A stretch of 64,000 nt of DNA from JAXDBM01 sp964460245 (GTDB lineage Bacteria; Desulfobacterota; Syntrophia; Syntrophales; Fen-1087), in the NCBI GenBank assembly GCA_964460245.1, contig CAYWTL010000002.1, forward strand, positions 1 to 64,000, given 5' to 3'. The notes beneath the pieces were generated by a model. The model was not told the origin of the DNA. It made no database searches and was given only the letters and a program-made list of their open reading frames with translations. This document shows positions 8,551-17,147 of the stretch, in pieces (position 1 is the stretch's first letter; every line of letters starts with the position of its first letter). The position numbers and the translations under genes were made by a program.

Positions 8551-8899
8551 CCCTTTCTACGCAGCCCTTTATGCCTTTTTCATATAAACGGCCGGCCGTT
8601 TCAAAAAGAATATATTTTGTCGAAAGAACCGGAATTTTCAGCTCTTCCGCCAAACGGATGGTCTCCGGAACCGGTTTTTTGCCCCGGACCATCACAATGG
8701 CGGCAATATCAAGAATATCGGATGTACGAATGACTTGGGGGTTCGTCAATCCGGTGAGCAGAAGGCTTCCTGATTTGGCAAATGCGAGCACGTCACTCAT
8801 CAAATCAGCGCCAAAGGCGGTTTTTACCTCCATTTCCATCTGATCCTGTCCGACCAGAACATCGGCATTCAGTATCTCTTTTACATCATTGAGGGTCAC
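8525..8899 (-). CDS. DRTGG-domain protein (first gene of the formate dehydrogenase operon)
   Basis: A 124-residue single-domain DRTGG protein; the core covers roughly residues 25-105 (LMSDVLAFAKSGSLLLTGL, then IAAIVMVRGKKP). The GTG at 8899 is chosen because AAGGAGG stands 6 bases upstream. The open frame continues far upstream, but there it runs antisense to xerD. This is the promoter-proximal gene of the operon and follows a structured leader. A ligand-sensing role is suggested by the domain only. Confidence 0.8.
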   Translation of the reverse strand: MTLNDVKEILNADVLVGQDQMEMEVKTAFGADLMSDVLAFAKSGSLLLTGLTNPQVIRTSDILDIAAIVMVRGKKPVPETIRLAEELKIPVLSTKYILFETAGRLYEKGIKGCVERVDSNLERP

Positions 8900-8914
8900 G
8901 ATGACCTCCTTGTA

Positions 8915-8984
8915 CGAAAAACAGCTTGTTACGGCTTTGCCCAAAGCCGCCATTTGAACTGACTGCCCCCGGGAACGTTTTTCG
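8915..8984 (-). promoter_or_regulatory. Structured 5' leader, possible riboswitch or protein-binding RNA
   Basis: On the minus strand an 8-bp outer stem (CGAAAAAC at 8984-8977 with GTTTTTCG at 8922-8915) encloses about 54 bases. Inside is a 7-bp hairpin (CGGCTTT, loop GGGC, AAAGCCG; 8949-8932). A CCC run near 8970 could pair with the GGG of that loop. The ribosome site AAGGAGG begins 4 bases after the outer stem. It matches no riboswitch class I can recognise. Confidence 0.4.
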
Positions 8985-9035
8985 AGATTTTCCGAAATAA
9001 AAAAGCTTGTAACTTGGCCGCGTTTGATGCCCGTC

Positions 9036-9064
9036 GGATTATCATAACCCCGGTTTGATGTCAA
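9036..9064 (-). promoter_or_regulatory. Sigma70-like promoter of the formate dehydrogenase operon
   Basis: TTGACA (9064-9059), a 17-base spacer and TAATCC (9041-9036) on the minus strand. Transcription would start near 9029, giving a leader of about 130 bases before the GTG at 8899. Confidence 0.6.
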
Positions 9065-9124
9065 TAAATTTATCTTTTTGAAAAAAGCTTTGCTTCCCCG
9101 CTTCATTTGGGTTAAAAATACCGC

Positions 9125-10012
9125 ATGCGTGAGTTTCTGGATCAGTATTTGAACTTTCTTTTCGTTGAAAGAGGATGCTCGAGAAACACTCTGGACGCCT
9201 ATAGCCGCGACTTGAGCGGCTACCTCGATTTTGCCCGAAAAAGCGGTTGTGCGGTTCCCCGGGAAATTTCCCCCGACGTTGCCATGGCCTATCTCGCCGA
9301 ACGGAAGAGCGCGGGACTTTCCGCCAGTTCCGTGAACCGCGCTCTGGCGGCGGTCCGAGGATTTCACAAGTACCTTTTGCGTGAAGGAATCGTGGATCGG
9401 AATCCCCTGGTGCGCATCGGGTTGGCACGGGTCTGGATGCGCCTGCCCGGAACGCTGAACCGGGATGAGATGAACCGACTGCTGGAGCAGCCCCTCCCGG
9501 AGGGCGATGCCGGATTGCGGGACCGGGCCATGCTTGAACTGATGTACGCGACGGGACTGCGCGCCTCCGAGTTGATCCAGCTCAAGATGAACGATATCAG
9601 CTGGCACGTCGGCTATCTCTCGACGATGGGCAAGGGGGGGAAGGCGCGGATCGTTCCGATCGGTCGGTGCGCAGGTGACTGGCTCCAGCGGTATGTCGAA
9701 AAATCAAGACCCCGGCTGATCAAGGGACGTCAGAACGACCTGCTGTTTCTGAACCGGTCCGGACAGGGTCTCACGAGACAGGGATTCTGGAAAATCGTAA
9801 GAAAATACGCACTCAGGGCGGGGTTGGGAACAAAGGTTCATCCGCATACATTCAGACATTCGTTTGCGACCCACCTGTTGGAAGGGGGCGCCGATCTCCG
9901 GTCTGTGCAGATGATGCTGGGTCATGCCGACATTGCGACGACCCAGATCTACACCCATGTCACACGGGAGCGGCTGAAAGACATTCACAGGAAGTACCAT
10001 CCGCGGAGCTGA
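9125..10012 (+). CDS. xerD: Tyrosine recombinase XerD/XerC
   Basis: Resolves chromosome dimers by site-specific recombination at dif, together with a second Xer protein and FtsK. The 295 residues fit the family exactly: an N-terminal SAM-like DNA-binding domain (1-90) and a catalytic domain with R146, K170, H241, R244, H267 and the nucleophile Y276. Closest in feel to XerD, but XerC cannot be excluded. There is no clear ribosome site before the ATG; a weak TTGCTT-17-TAAAAA promoter would put the transcript start almost at the ATG, so a leaderless message is possible. It is transcribed away from the formate dehydrogenase operon. Confidence 0.93.
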   Translation: MREFLDQYLNFLFVERGCSRNTLDAYSRDLSGYLDFARKSGCAVPREISPDVAMAYLAERKSAGLSASSVNRALAAVRGFHKYLLREGIVDRNPLVRIGLARVWMRLPGTLNRDEMNRLLEQPLPEGDAGLRDRAMLELMYATGLRASELIQLKMNDISWHVGYLSTMGKGGKARIVPIGRCAGDWLQRYVEKSRPRLIKGRQNDLLFLNRSGQGLTRQGFWKIVRKYALRAGLGTKVHPHTFRHSFATHLLEGGADLRSVQMMLGHADIATTQIYTHVTRERLKDIHRKYHPRS

Positions 10013-10042
10013 AGGAAAGGGCGGAATGTTGTTTAACCTTAA

Positions 10043-10072
10043 TTAACAGGATTGCTTGATCTGAATGATAAT
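10043..10072 (+). promoter_or_regulatory. Candidate sigma70 promoter of the TPR gene
   Basis: TTAACA, an 18-base spacer and GATAAT, each box one base from consensus, end 17 bases before the ATG at 10090. It may drive the whole kds/lpt block. Confidence 0.45.
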
Positions 10073-10089
10073 CTGCCGGAGTTCAACGC

Positions 10090-12105
10090 ATGGAATATGA
10101 ATCGGGCCGGCCGACGGTAAGAAGGAAGATCAAACCTCCCGGGCGAAGGACAATCGCTCTCACCCTGGCCGCGGTTTTCGTCATCCTGCTGGGGGCAGGG
10201 GGATATGCGCTTTTTCCCCGGATTTCCGGAAAAGCGCCGATTTTCGCAACGCGGGCGGTCAACGCATTCTCCTTTTTCATCTTGGGCCGCAGTCCTCAAT
10301 TCTATTATCTGCTTGTGGAGAAGAACGGGAGGGACTACCAGCTGACAGCGCAGGATGCATTTGACCTGTCCTACCGGGATGAATTCGTCATCAAGGGCAT
10401 CGTTTCGGATGATCTGCTGGAAAGGGGCGTTGCTGTTGACGTGGAAGGGCTCGGCGAAAAGAACGACTACCGTCGGCTTCTCAAGGGAATCGAACTCGTC
10501 GACCAGTGGATGGCGATGAACAAAGGCGGTCAGCCGACCGGTCAGGTTCCCGAACATCACATCAATGTGCTCTATCGTGACGGGGTGATCGCCCGGATTC
10601 CGATGAAAATCATCGTCACGCCGCAGGATTTTCTCAGATACGCGAAGGATTCCGACGATAAGCGCCTGCAGGCGGACTATCTCAAACAGGCCATCGCCGT
10701 CAACCGCGAAGACACCCAGGTCCGGAAAATGCTGGCGGCGATCTATACCCGCCAGGGCAAAACGGCCGATGCGATCGCACTGTACCGGGAAGTCCTCGCC
10801 CGAAAGCCGGACGATGCCGCCGCCATGTCCGAGTTGCTCAAGTGTTACATGAACAGCAAGGACTATGACCAGGTCGTCAAAACGGGCGCCCTGCTGCTCA
10901 AGGTCAACCGGCAGGACGGCGCGACATTCGCCAACGTCGCTTATGCCTTGGGGAAGCTGAACCAGTGGGACCGGGCGATCGCGAATTACCGGGAGGCGGT
11001 GAGGCTGAGTCCCGACAACGCCATTCTCCTCTACCGTCTGGGAGAGGCTTACGAGAAAAGCGGAAAAATCAGCGACGCCGCAGTCCAATACCGGAATTAC
11101 CTGGCCAAGGTTCCAAAGGCAGATTACGCAATGATCGCCCTGGCGGACGTCTCCATCAAGACGGGCCAGACCGATGAGGCGATCAAGTGGTACCGGGAAG
11201 CCTTGAAGAAGCAGCCCCGAAACGCCGCAATCTATGCCAATCTGGGCCTCGCGTACCAGAAGAAGGGTATGATCCAGGAGGAGATTGCCAGTTACAGGCG
11301 GGCCGTGAAATTGAATCCGAAAGAATCCGTCGTGCAGTTGAATCTGGCTGCGGCCCTCGAGAAAAACAAGCAGAGCCGGGAGGCTGCCACGATATACCGG
11401 AAGTACGGCGACCGGAAAACGGGCGATGCCGACGCCGTGGAACGGCTGGCGAATCTGGAGTACCGGGATAAAAATTATCCGCAGGCCATTCAGCTTTACG
11501 AGCAGATCGCCGCAAAATCGAAACGAAAGGCCATGATTCACGCCAATCTCGGATTTGCCTATGGTGAACTGAAAAAACTGCATCCATCGGCTGAAAACTA
11601 CGAAAAGGCCGTCCGATACGGCAACAAAGACCCCCAGATTCTGTACAACCTGGCCTACACCTACGGGAAGTTGGACAAAGCCAAAGAGGCCATCAGGGTT
11701 TACGAGCAGTACGCCGCCGTTCGCCCGACAGCCGATGTCCTGAACACGCTTTCGGATTACTACATCCGTGGCGGGCAGTATGACAGGGCAGTCGCAACCT
11801 ATCAGAAGATTCTGCCGCTTCTCGCCAAGAAGGCGCCCGTGTATGCGAACCTCGGTCAGGCCTACGGTTTGAAAGGGAACCATGACAAGGCGGTCGAATT
11901 TTACAAACTCGCCCTGCGTCACGATCCGAAGGACGATGCGGTGTACGTCCGGCTGGGGGAAGCCTATGAAAAGAAGCAAATGTATGCGGAGGCGCTCAAT
12001 GCCTATCGTTCCGCTTATGAATTGAACAGCGATTCGAAAAAAGCGGCAGAGCGGTTCCGGGCGCTGAAGATTCGTCTGCTGGAGCAGAAAAATCGGGAAG
12101 GGTAA
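10090..12105 (+). CDS. Membrane-anchored tetratricopeptide-repeat protein
   Basis: The 671-residue protein has a basic N-terminus, one transmembrane segment (about residues 17-38) and then a periplasmic region. After a non-repeat stretch of about 170 residues come roughly a dozen TPR units of 34 residues (pattern W/Y-x2-L/I, G/A, A-Y/F-x-K, A-I-x-Y/W), which bind protein partners. Function is unknown. It lies directly upstream of kdsA (8-base gap), so a role in envelope assembly is plausible by position only. Confidence 0.85.
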   Translation: MEYESGRPTVRRKIKPPGRRTIALTLAAVFVILLGAGGYALFPRISGKAPIFATRAVNAFSFFILGRSPQFYYLLVEKNGRDYQLTAQDAFDLSYRDEFVIKGIVSDDLLERGVAVDVEGLGEKNDYRRLLKGIELVDQWMAMNKGGQPTGQVPEHHINVLYRDGVIARIPMKIIVTPQDFLRYAKDSDDKRLQADYLKQAIAVNREDTQVRKMLAAIYTRQGKTADAIALYREVLARKPDDAAAMSELLKCYMNSKDYDQVVKTGALLLKVNRQDGATFANVAYALGKLNQWDRAIANYREAVRLSPDNAILLYRLGEAYEKSGKISDAAVQYRNYLAKVPKADYAMIALADVSIKTGQTDEAIKWYREALKKQPRNAAIYANLGLAYQKKGMIQEEIASYRRAVKLNPKESVVQLNLAAALEKNKQSREAATIYRKYGDRKTGDADAVERLANLEYRDKNYPQAIQLYEQIAAKSKRKAMIHANLGFAYGELKKLHPSAENYEKAVRYGNKDPQILYNLAYTYGKLDKAKEAIRVYEQYAAVRPTADVLNTLSDYYIRGGQYDRAVATYQKILPLLAKKAPVYANLGQAYGLKGNHDKAVEFYKLALRHDPKDDAVYVRLGEAYEKKQMYAEALNAYRSAYELNSDSKKAAERFRALKIRLLEQKNREG

Positions 12106-12113
12106 TCGGAATA

Positions 12114-12968
12114 TTGAAACGGCATCGGGAAGAAAAGCGTCAGATCCGCCTGGATGGAATGGTCATCGGCGGGGACGCGCCGTTTGCGCTGATCGCGGGG
12201 CCCTGCGTCATCGAGGATGAAGCGAAAACCATGGCGCTTGCCGATGATTTGAAAAAGCTGACGGGCCGTCTTCGGATTCCCTTCATCTTCAAGGCCTCCT
12301 ATGACAAGGCAAATCGAACCTCCCTCGGCGCCTACCGGGGGCCTGGTCTTCGGGAGGGTCTGCGGATTCTGAAGAAAGTCAGAAAGGATTGCGACGTTCC
12401 CGTACTGACGGACGTCCATCGTTTCGAGGAGATCGGACCGTCGGCGAAGGTTGCTGACATTCTTCAGGTTCCGGCCTTCCTGTGCCGGCAGACCGACTTT
12501 GTGATCGAAATTGCCAGGCAGGCCAGGGCCGTCAACATCAAGAAAGGACAGTTTCTGGCGCCCTGGGATGTGAAAAACATCCTTCAGAAGGCTGTGTCTA
12601 CGGGAAATGAAAACATCATGATCACGGAGCGGGGCGCCAGTTTCGGTTACAATAACCTTGTGGCGGACTTCCGGTCAATTCCGGAGATGCGGGCCATGGG
12701 GTATCCGGTCGTTTTTGACGCGACCCACAGCGTCCAGCTTCCCGGCGGTCAGGGAACATCATCCGGCGGTCAGCGCGAGATGGTTTCCTATCTCGCGAGG
12801 GCTGCGGCCGCCGTCGGCATGGACGGCCTTTTTCTGGAGGTGCACCCGGATCCGGACTGCGCCCTTTGTGACGGGCCGAATTCTCTGGCGGTTCAGGATC
12901 TTCCGGATCTCCTTCGTCTGCTGGTTCGGATCGATCGGCTGGTCAAGGTTCGACCGGGCTTGCGGTAA
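12114..12968 (+). CDS. kdsA: 3-deoxy-D-manno-octulosonate 8-phosphate synthase
   Basis: Condenses phosphoenolpyruvate with arabinose 5-phosphate to Kdo 8-phosphate, a step of lipopolysaccharide core synthesis in the cytoplasm. The 284 residues cover the aldolase-type barrel with FALIAGPCVIE, FKASYDKANR, TDVHRFEE and the C-terminal FLEVHPDPD motif. TTG at 12114 is used as start because it lies just behind the TPR stop with a weak AGGG site; an internal ATG at about 12159 is possible. First of a Kdo/LPS transport run with kdsC and lptCAB. Confidence 0.95.
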   Translation: MKRHREEKRQIRLDGMVIGGDAPFALIAGPCVIEDEAKTMALADDLKKLTGRLRIPFIFKASYDKANRTSLGAYRGPGLREGLRILKKVRKDCDVPVLTDVHRFEEIGPSAKVADILQVPAFLCRQTDFVIEIARQARAVNIKKGQFLAPWDVKNILQKAVSTGNENIMITERGASFGYNNLVADFRSIPEMRAMGYPVVFDATHSVQLPGGQGTSSGGQREMVSYLARAAAAVGMDGLFLEVHPDPDCALCDGPNSLAVQDLPDLLRLLVRIDRLVKVRPGLR

Positions 12969-12993
12969 ATGGGATGAATGCGGGAGGGTGCCG

Positions 12994-13578
12994 ATGATGA
13001 GTGCCGGTGATGCGCCGCTGGACGAAAAGATCAAACCCATAAAGGTGCTGATGCTCGATGTGGACGGCGTTCTGACGGATGGCCGGATCATCATGGATGA
13101 CAGAGGGGGGGAGACGAAGCATTTTGACGTCAAGGACGGTCATGGCCTGAAAATGCTCATGCGCTGCGGGATTTCCGTCGTCCTGATCACCGGGAGGCAG
13201 TCGGATGTCGTTTTGCACCGTGCCCGGGACCTTGGGATTATGGAAGTCCATCAGTCGATCTGGGATAAAGCCGCTGTTTTTGAAAAGCTCCTCGCCAGGA
13301 TGGATCTCCGTCCGACAGAGGTAGCCTATGTGGGGGACGATGTCGTCGATATCCCTCTCTTCCGGAGAGTCGGTTTCGCCGTTGCGGTGCGGGACGCGGT
13401 GCCGGAAGCGAAAAGCGCGGCTCACTACGTGACCCGGAAAAGGGGCGGAAGGGGGGCTGTTCGGGAAGTCTGCGAGATCATCATGAAAGCCCGGAATCAA
13501 TGGGGCGAAGTGGCGAGGAAATATGAATTTTCCGAATCATTTGATTTGCCTGATTCGCCTTTACTTCTGGAACCATGA
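12994..13578 (+). CDS. kdsC: 3-deoxy-D-manno-octulosonate 8-phosphate phosphatase (HAD family)
   Basis: Removes phosphate from Kdo 8-phosphate, the step after KdsA. A HAD phosphatase of the C0 subclass without cap: motif I is DVDGVLTDG (nucleophile Asp), motif II LITGRQS and motif III GDDVVDIP. At 194 residues it is about 20 longer than usual, with a C-terminal tail after the KRGGRGAVREVCE element. The start ATG has GGAGG 6 bases upstream; the ORF extends upstream, overlapping kdsA, without meaning. It overlaps lptC by 4 bases. Confidence 0.95.
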   Translation: MMSAGDAPLDEKIKPIKVLMLDVDGVLTDGRIIMDDRGGETKHFDVKDGHGLKMLMRCGISVVLITGRQSDVVLHRARDLGIMEVHQSIWDKAAVFEKLLARMDLRPTEVAYVGDDVVDIPLFRRVGFAVAVRDAVPEAKSAAHYVTRKRGGRGAVREVCEIIMKARNQWGEVARKYEFSESFDLPDSPLLLEP

Positions 13579-14150
13579 ATGCTATAAATCTCAACAGGAT
13601 CAGAAGGAAAACCTGGATATTCGCGGGCTTGGCTTTTTTGGTGATTCTGTCGGTCTCCATTGCGCTGAAGGTGGCGAATGACAGGAAAGCGCCCCAGAAG
13701 ATCCTGAAGGTCATGGCGGAAAATATCGATCTTCAGGTGAAGAATGTCATCTACACCGATATCGGCCAGTCGGGTGAAAAATGGGAGATCAAAGCGGATA
13801 CGGCGCAATACCTCAAGAAGGAGAACGTGGCCCTTTTTGAAAAAATCCGGGTCCGAATGCTGACGGCCGATGGAAAGTCCTTTACCCTGGCGGGAGACAA
13901 AGGGCGTTTTCAGACCGAGAAAAAAGATATTGAAATTGAGGGCAATGTCGAGGGAACCGCTGACAGCGGCGAGCGTTTCACAACGGATAAATTGAGCTAC
14001 AACAATGCCGAAGGGAAGATATACACGAATTCGCCGGTGACCATGGAAAGCGGACAGATGAAAATCACGGGGACCGGCCTGACCGTCAACATGAAAAGCG
14101 GCGAGTTGAAACTTGTTTCCAAGGTCAAGGCCGAAATCAAATTGAAATGA
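13575..14150 (+). CDS. lptC: LPS export ABC transporter periplasmic protein LptC
   Basis: A single-pass inner-membrane protein that receives LPS from LptBFG and passes it to LptA. A transmembrane helix (about residues 12-30) leads into a periplasmic beta-jellyroll of the LptC/DUF1239 family, seen as repeating strands such as WEIKADTAQYLKKENVALFE and GDKGRFQTEKKDIEIEGNVE. The 191 residues agree with family size. Translationally coupled to kdsC and lptA through ATGA overlaps on both sides. Confidence 0.93.
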   Translation: MNAINLNRIRRKTWIFAGLAFLVILSVSIALKVANDRKAPQKILKVMAENIDLQVKNVIYTDIGQSGEKWEIKADTAQYLKKENVALFEKIRVRMLTADGKSFTLAGDKGRFQTEKKDIEIEGNVEGTADSGERFTTDKLSYNNAEGKIYTNSPVTMESGQMKITGTGLTVNMKSGELKLVSKVKAEIKLK

Positions 14151-14755
14151 TTGAAAAAATGTTTACAGATATTCAAGACAAAAAGAGCATCCTCATCCTG
14201 TTAATCTCGTTTTGGGCCGTTTCCATGCTGTTGGCGGTGGTGCCCGGAACGGCTCTGGCAAAGCAGGCGGCATCGAACCAGAAAAAGGCGAAAGTGGACA
14301 GGAATCAGCCGATTCAAATCGTTTCAGACCGGCTGGATGCGTACGATGAAACGAAAAACGTCATTTTTTCGGGAAATGCAGTCGCGACTCAGGGAGACAA
14401 AGTCATCAAGGCGGACCGGCTGATCATTCATTACAAGGAGAGTCCTGAAAAGACGAAGAAAAAGGAAGTCCGGGGAATGGGTGAGGCGGGCGATCTGGAT
14501 CAGGTCGAGGCTGTGGGCCACGTCATCATAACCCAGACCGGCCGGGTCGTGACGGGTGACCATGCGATTTTTTATCAGGATTCGCAGAAGGTCGTCATGA
14601 CGGGAAACGCCGTCATGCGCGAGGGCAAGAACGTGATCGTCGGCCACAGAATCATCGTCTATCTGGACGAGGATCGGGGCGTCGTCGAGAGCGACCAGAA
14701 CAAGCGGGTGACGGCGACGATTTATCCAAGCGAAAAGAAGCAGGAAAAGAAATAG
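14147..14755 (+). CDS. lptA: LPS transport periplasmic bridge protein LptA
   Basis: Forms the periplasmic bridge that carries LPS between LptC and the outer-membrane LptD. A hydrophobic signal segment (about residues 15-38, ending ALA) is followed by an OstA-type beta-jellyroll with the typical QPIQIVSDRLDAYDE opening and repeats such as VIFSGNAVATQGD and VVMTGNAVMREGK. 202 residues; the lysine-rich C-terminus is common. Overlaps lptC by 4 bases. Confidence 0.94.
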   Translation: MIEKMFTDIQDKKSILILLISFWAVSMLLAVVPGTALAKQAASNQKKAKVDRNQPIQIVSDRLDAYDETKNVIFSGNAVATQGDKVIKADRLIIHYKESPEKTKKKEVRGMGEAGDLDQVEAVGHVIITQTGRVVTGDHAIFYQDSQKVVMTGNAVMREGKNVIVGHRIIVYLDEDRGVVESDQNKRVTATIYPSEKKQEKK

Positions 14756-14819
14756 CCTCCTTTCACGGGGACGAATCCTTTCCAACCGGCCATGACCGAA
14801 AACCGGCATATCGTTGCAG

Positions 14820-15542
14820 ATGAAAAAGCTGTCCGCAGTCGGGCTGATCAAAATCTACGGTGGAAGGAAGGTCGTCAACGAGATTGACCTGGAGATTTAT
14901 CCCGGAGAAGTGGTCGGACTTCTTGGACCCAACGGAGCGGGCAAGACCACAACTTTTTACATGATTACCGGGCTGATTCAGCCGGACGGCGGGCATATCT
15001 ATCTGGATCGGGAAGACATCGGCCGACACCCCATGTACATCCGCGCCAGAAAGGGCATAAACTATCTGCCTCAGGAACCTTCCATTTTCCGGAAACTGAC
15101 GGTTGGAGAAAATATCATGGCGATTCTGGAAACGCTGGACGTCGCACAGGAAATTCGGAACCGGCGTTTAAAGGAACTTCTGGCGGAACTGGATCTGTCA
15201 TCCCTGGCCGATCAATATGCCTATTCGCTGTCCGGCGGCGAAAGGAGGAGGGTCGAAATCACCCGGGCCCTTGTCACGTCTCCGAAATATATCCTGCTGG
15301 ATGAACCCTTCGCGGGCATCGATCCCCTGGCCGTGGCGGATATCCAGAAGATCATTTTCAAACTGAAAGCCAAAGGCATCGGCGTGATCATTTCCGATCA
15401 TAACGTCCGGGAAACGCTTTCCGTCTGCAGCAGGGCCTACATTGTCAACGAGGGGAAAATTCTCGTTGAGGGAGACCCTGAGACGATCGCGAATTGCGAA
15501 GCGGCGCGAAAAATCTATTTTGGCGAGGATTTTTACCTGTAA
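14820..15542 (+). CDS. lptB: LPS export ABC transporter ATP-binding protein
   Basis: Cytoplasmic ATPase that powers LPS extraction by LptFG (not in this window). All ABC motifs are present: Walker A GPNGAGKTT, Q-loop LPQEPSIFR, signature LSGGERRRVEI, Walker B YILLDEPFAGIDP and switch His in SDHNVRET. 240 residues from the ATG; an in-frame TTG two codons upstream is possible and neither has a strong ribosome site. The stop lies one base before rpoN. Confidence 0.96.
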   Translation: MKKLSAVGLIKIYGGRKVVNEIDLEIYPGEVVGLLGPNGAGKTTTFYMITGLIQPDGGHIYLDREDIGRHPMYIRARKGINYLPQEPSIFRKLTVGENIMAILETLDVAQEIRNRRLKELLAELDLSSLADQYAYSLSGGERRRVEITRALVTSPKYILLDEPFAGIDPLAVADIQKIIFKLKAKGIGVIISDHNVRETLSVCSRAYIVNEGKILVEGDPETIANCEAARKIYFGEDFYL

Positions 15543-15543
15543 A

Positions 15544-17007
15544 ATGGCCTTCGAGCTGAAGCAGAATCTGAAACTGACCCAGCAGCTGATCATGACGCCG
15601 CAGTTGCAGCAGGCGATCAAGCTGTTGCAGCTCTCCCGCCTCGAACTGGTCGATACCATCAATCAGGAGATGGAGGAAAATCCGCTCCTTGAAGAGATTT
15701 CAGCGGAAGACGAACAGGAGCGGATGACGGATACCGAAGCGGATGGGATTCCGGTCGTTGAACGGGAAGAGATCAAAGCCATCGACCGCATGGACGAACT
15801 GACCGGTGAGGGAGACGGCAGGGAAGATTTTGACTGGAATGGCTATCTCGAAGATTACGGACCGGTGGGGATCACCTATGACCGCCTCGACAGCGAGGCC
15901 CCGCCCTGGGAAAATATGCTGACGGCCCTTCCTTCCCTGACGGATCACCTGATGTGGCAGCTGAAACTGACCCGCTGCTCCGAGCAGGAAGCGAGAATCG
16001 GCGAACAGATCATCGGAAACCTGGACCAGAATGGATACCTGACCGTGGATGTAGAGGAAATCGCCCTCTCGGAGAAGGTTGAGGCGGGGTGCGTTGAAGA
16101 AATGCTCAAGAGAATACAGGAATTCGATCCGCCGGGGATTGCCGCCCGGGATTTGAAGGAGTGTCTATTGATTCAGGCGCGCCTGCTCGAACTTCACAAC
16201 CCGTTGGCCGAAGGCATCATCCGGGAGCATCTGCGAGACCTGGAACTGAAGAATTACACCCATATTGCCAGAAAAATGAAGTATCCCCTTTCCGATGTGC
16301 TCCATGCCGTCCAACTGATCAGCAACATGGATCCGAAGCCGGGCAGGATCTACAGCGAGGAAAGGATCCAGTCGATCATTCCGGATGTCTATGTTTTCAA
16401 ATCCGGGGACGACTACAAAATCGTTCTGAATGATGACGGCCTTCCGCGGTTGAGAATCAGCAACTTTTACCGGGAAATCATGATGGCGGGCAACGCCAGC
16501 GCCGATCAGGAAAACGGGAAAAAGTATGTCAAGGAAAAGGTTCAATCGGCAACCTGGCTGATTAAAAGCATCCAGCAGCGGCAAAAGACCATTTATCGGG
16601 TGGCGGAGAGCATCGTCGAACATCAGAAGGATTTTTTCGAGAAAGGGATTCAATACCTGAAACCGTTGATACTCCGCGATATTGCCGATGATGTCCGGAT
16701 GCATGAATCGACCATCAGCCGTGTGGTCACCAACAAGTATATGCAAACGCCCAGGGGTATCTTCGAACTCAAGTATTTTTTCAGCAGCGGCATCAGCCGG
16801 TCAAACGGCGACGATATCGCCTCCAAAAGCGTGAAGGAAGAAATCCGGAGAATTGTCGGCGGGGAAAACCCCAGAAATCCCTACAGTGACAACGAGATTG
16901 TCGAGCTGCTCGATAAAGTGGGGATATCGATTGCCCGAAGGACTGTTGCCAAGTACAGGGAAGGCATGAGAATTCTGCCTTCTTCGCGGAGAAAAAAGTT
17001 GTTTTGA
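15544..17007 (+). CDS. rpoN: RNA polymerase sigma-54 factor
   Basis: Directs RNA polymerase to -24/-12 promoters that need enhancer-binding ATPases. The 487 residues contain the glutamine-rich activator-interacting region I (LKQNLKLTQQLIMTPQLQQA), an acidic linker, the core-binding region, the helix-turn-helix DNA-binding region (DVRMHESTISRVVTNKY) and the C-terminal RpoN box (ARRTVAKYRE). The ATG directly after the lptB stop restores the standard MAFEL-type start; the upstream extension of the frame is shadow. lptB-rpoN-hpf-ptsN is a conserved proteobacterial order. Confidence 0.97.
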   Translation: MAFELKQNLKLTQQLIMTPQLQQAIKLLQLSRLELVDTINQEMEENPLLEEISAEDEQERMTDTEADGIPVVEREEIKAIDRMDELTGEGDGREDFDWNGYLEDYGPVGITYDRLDSEAPPWENMLTALPSLTDHLMWQLKLTRCSEQEARIGEQIIGNLDQNGYLTVDVEEIALSEKVEAGCVEEMLKRIQEFDPPGIAARDLKECLLIQARLLELHNPLAEGIIREHLRDLELKNYTHIARKMKYPLSDVLHAVQLISNMDPKPGRIYSEERIQSIIPDVYVFKSGDDYKIVLNDDGLPRLRISNFYREIMMAGNASADQENGKKYVKEKVQSATWLIKSIQQRQKTIYRVAESIVEHQKDFFEKGIQYLKPLILRDIADDVRMHESTISRVVTNKYMQTPRGIFELKYFFSSGISRSNGDDIASKSVKEEIRRIVGGENPRNPYSDNEIVELLDKVGISIARRTVAKYREGMRILPSSRRKKLF

Positions 17008-17019
17008 TCCAGATGGGTG

Positions 17020-17048
17020 TTGACTTTTCGAAACAACGAAAATACATT
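17020..17048 (+). promoter_or_regulatory. Candidate sigma70 promoter of hpf
   Basis: TTGACT, a 17-base spacer and TACATT follow the rpoN stop, leaving a leader of about 90 bases. It would let hpf-ptsN-hprK-rapZ be expressed separately from rpoN. Confidence 0.45.
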
Positions 17049-17147
17049 TGTAAGTCTTGCGCGTTCGGCGTTGCCCGGCTGATATTTCGACCGGCGCGCA
17101 CGAGGATGCGTCGTGGGGCCAGGTCATTATAACAGGAGGACAGGTTT

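Noticed and set aside
8900..9607. Upstream extension of the first DRTGG gene to an ATG at 9607
   Set aside because: It would run antisense through xerD and through the promoter and leader; a GTG with AAGGAGG at 8899 is far better.
10039..11979. 646-codon minus-strand frame opposite the TPR gene
   Set aside because: The plus strand has regular TPR repeats; the antisense frame shows only their mirrored periodicity.
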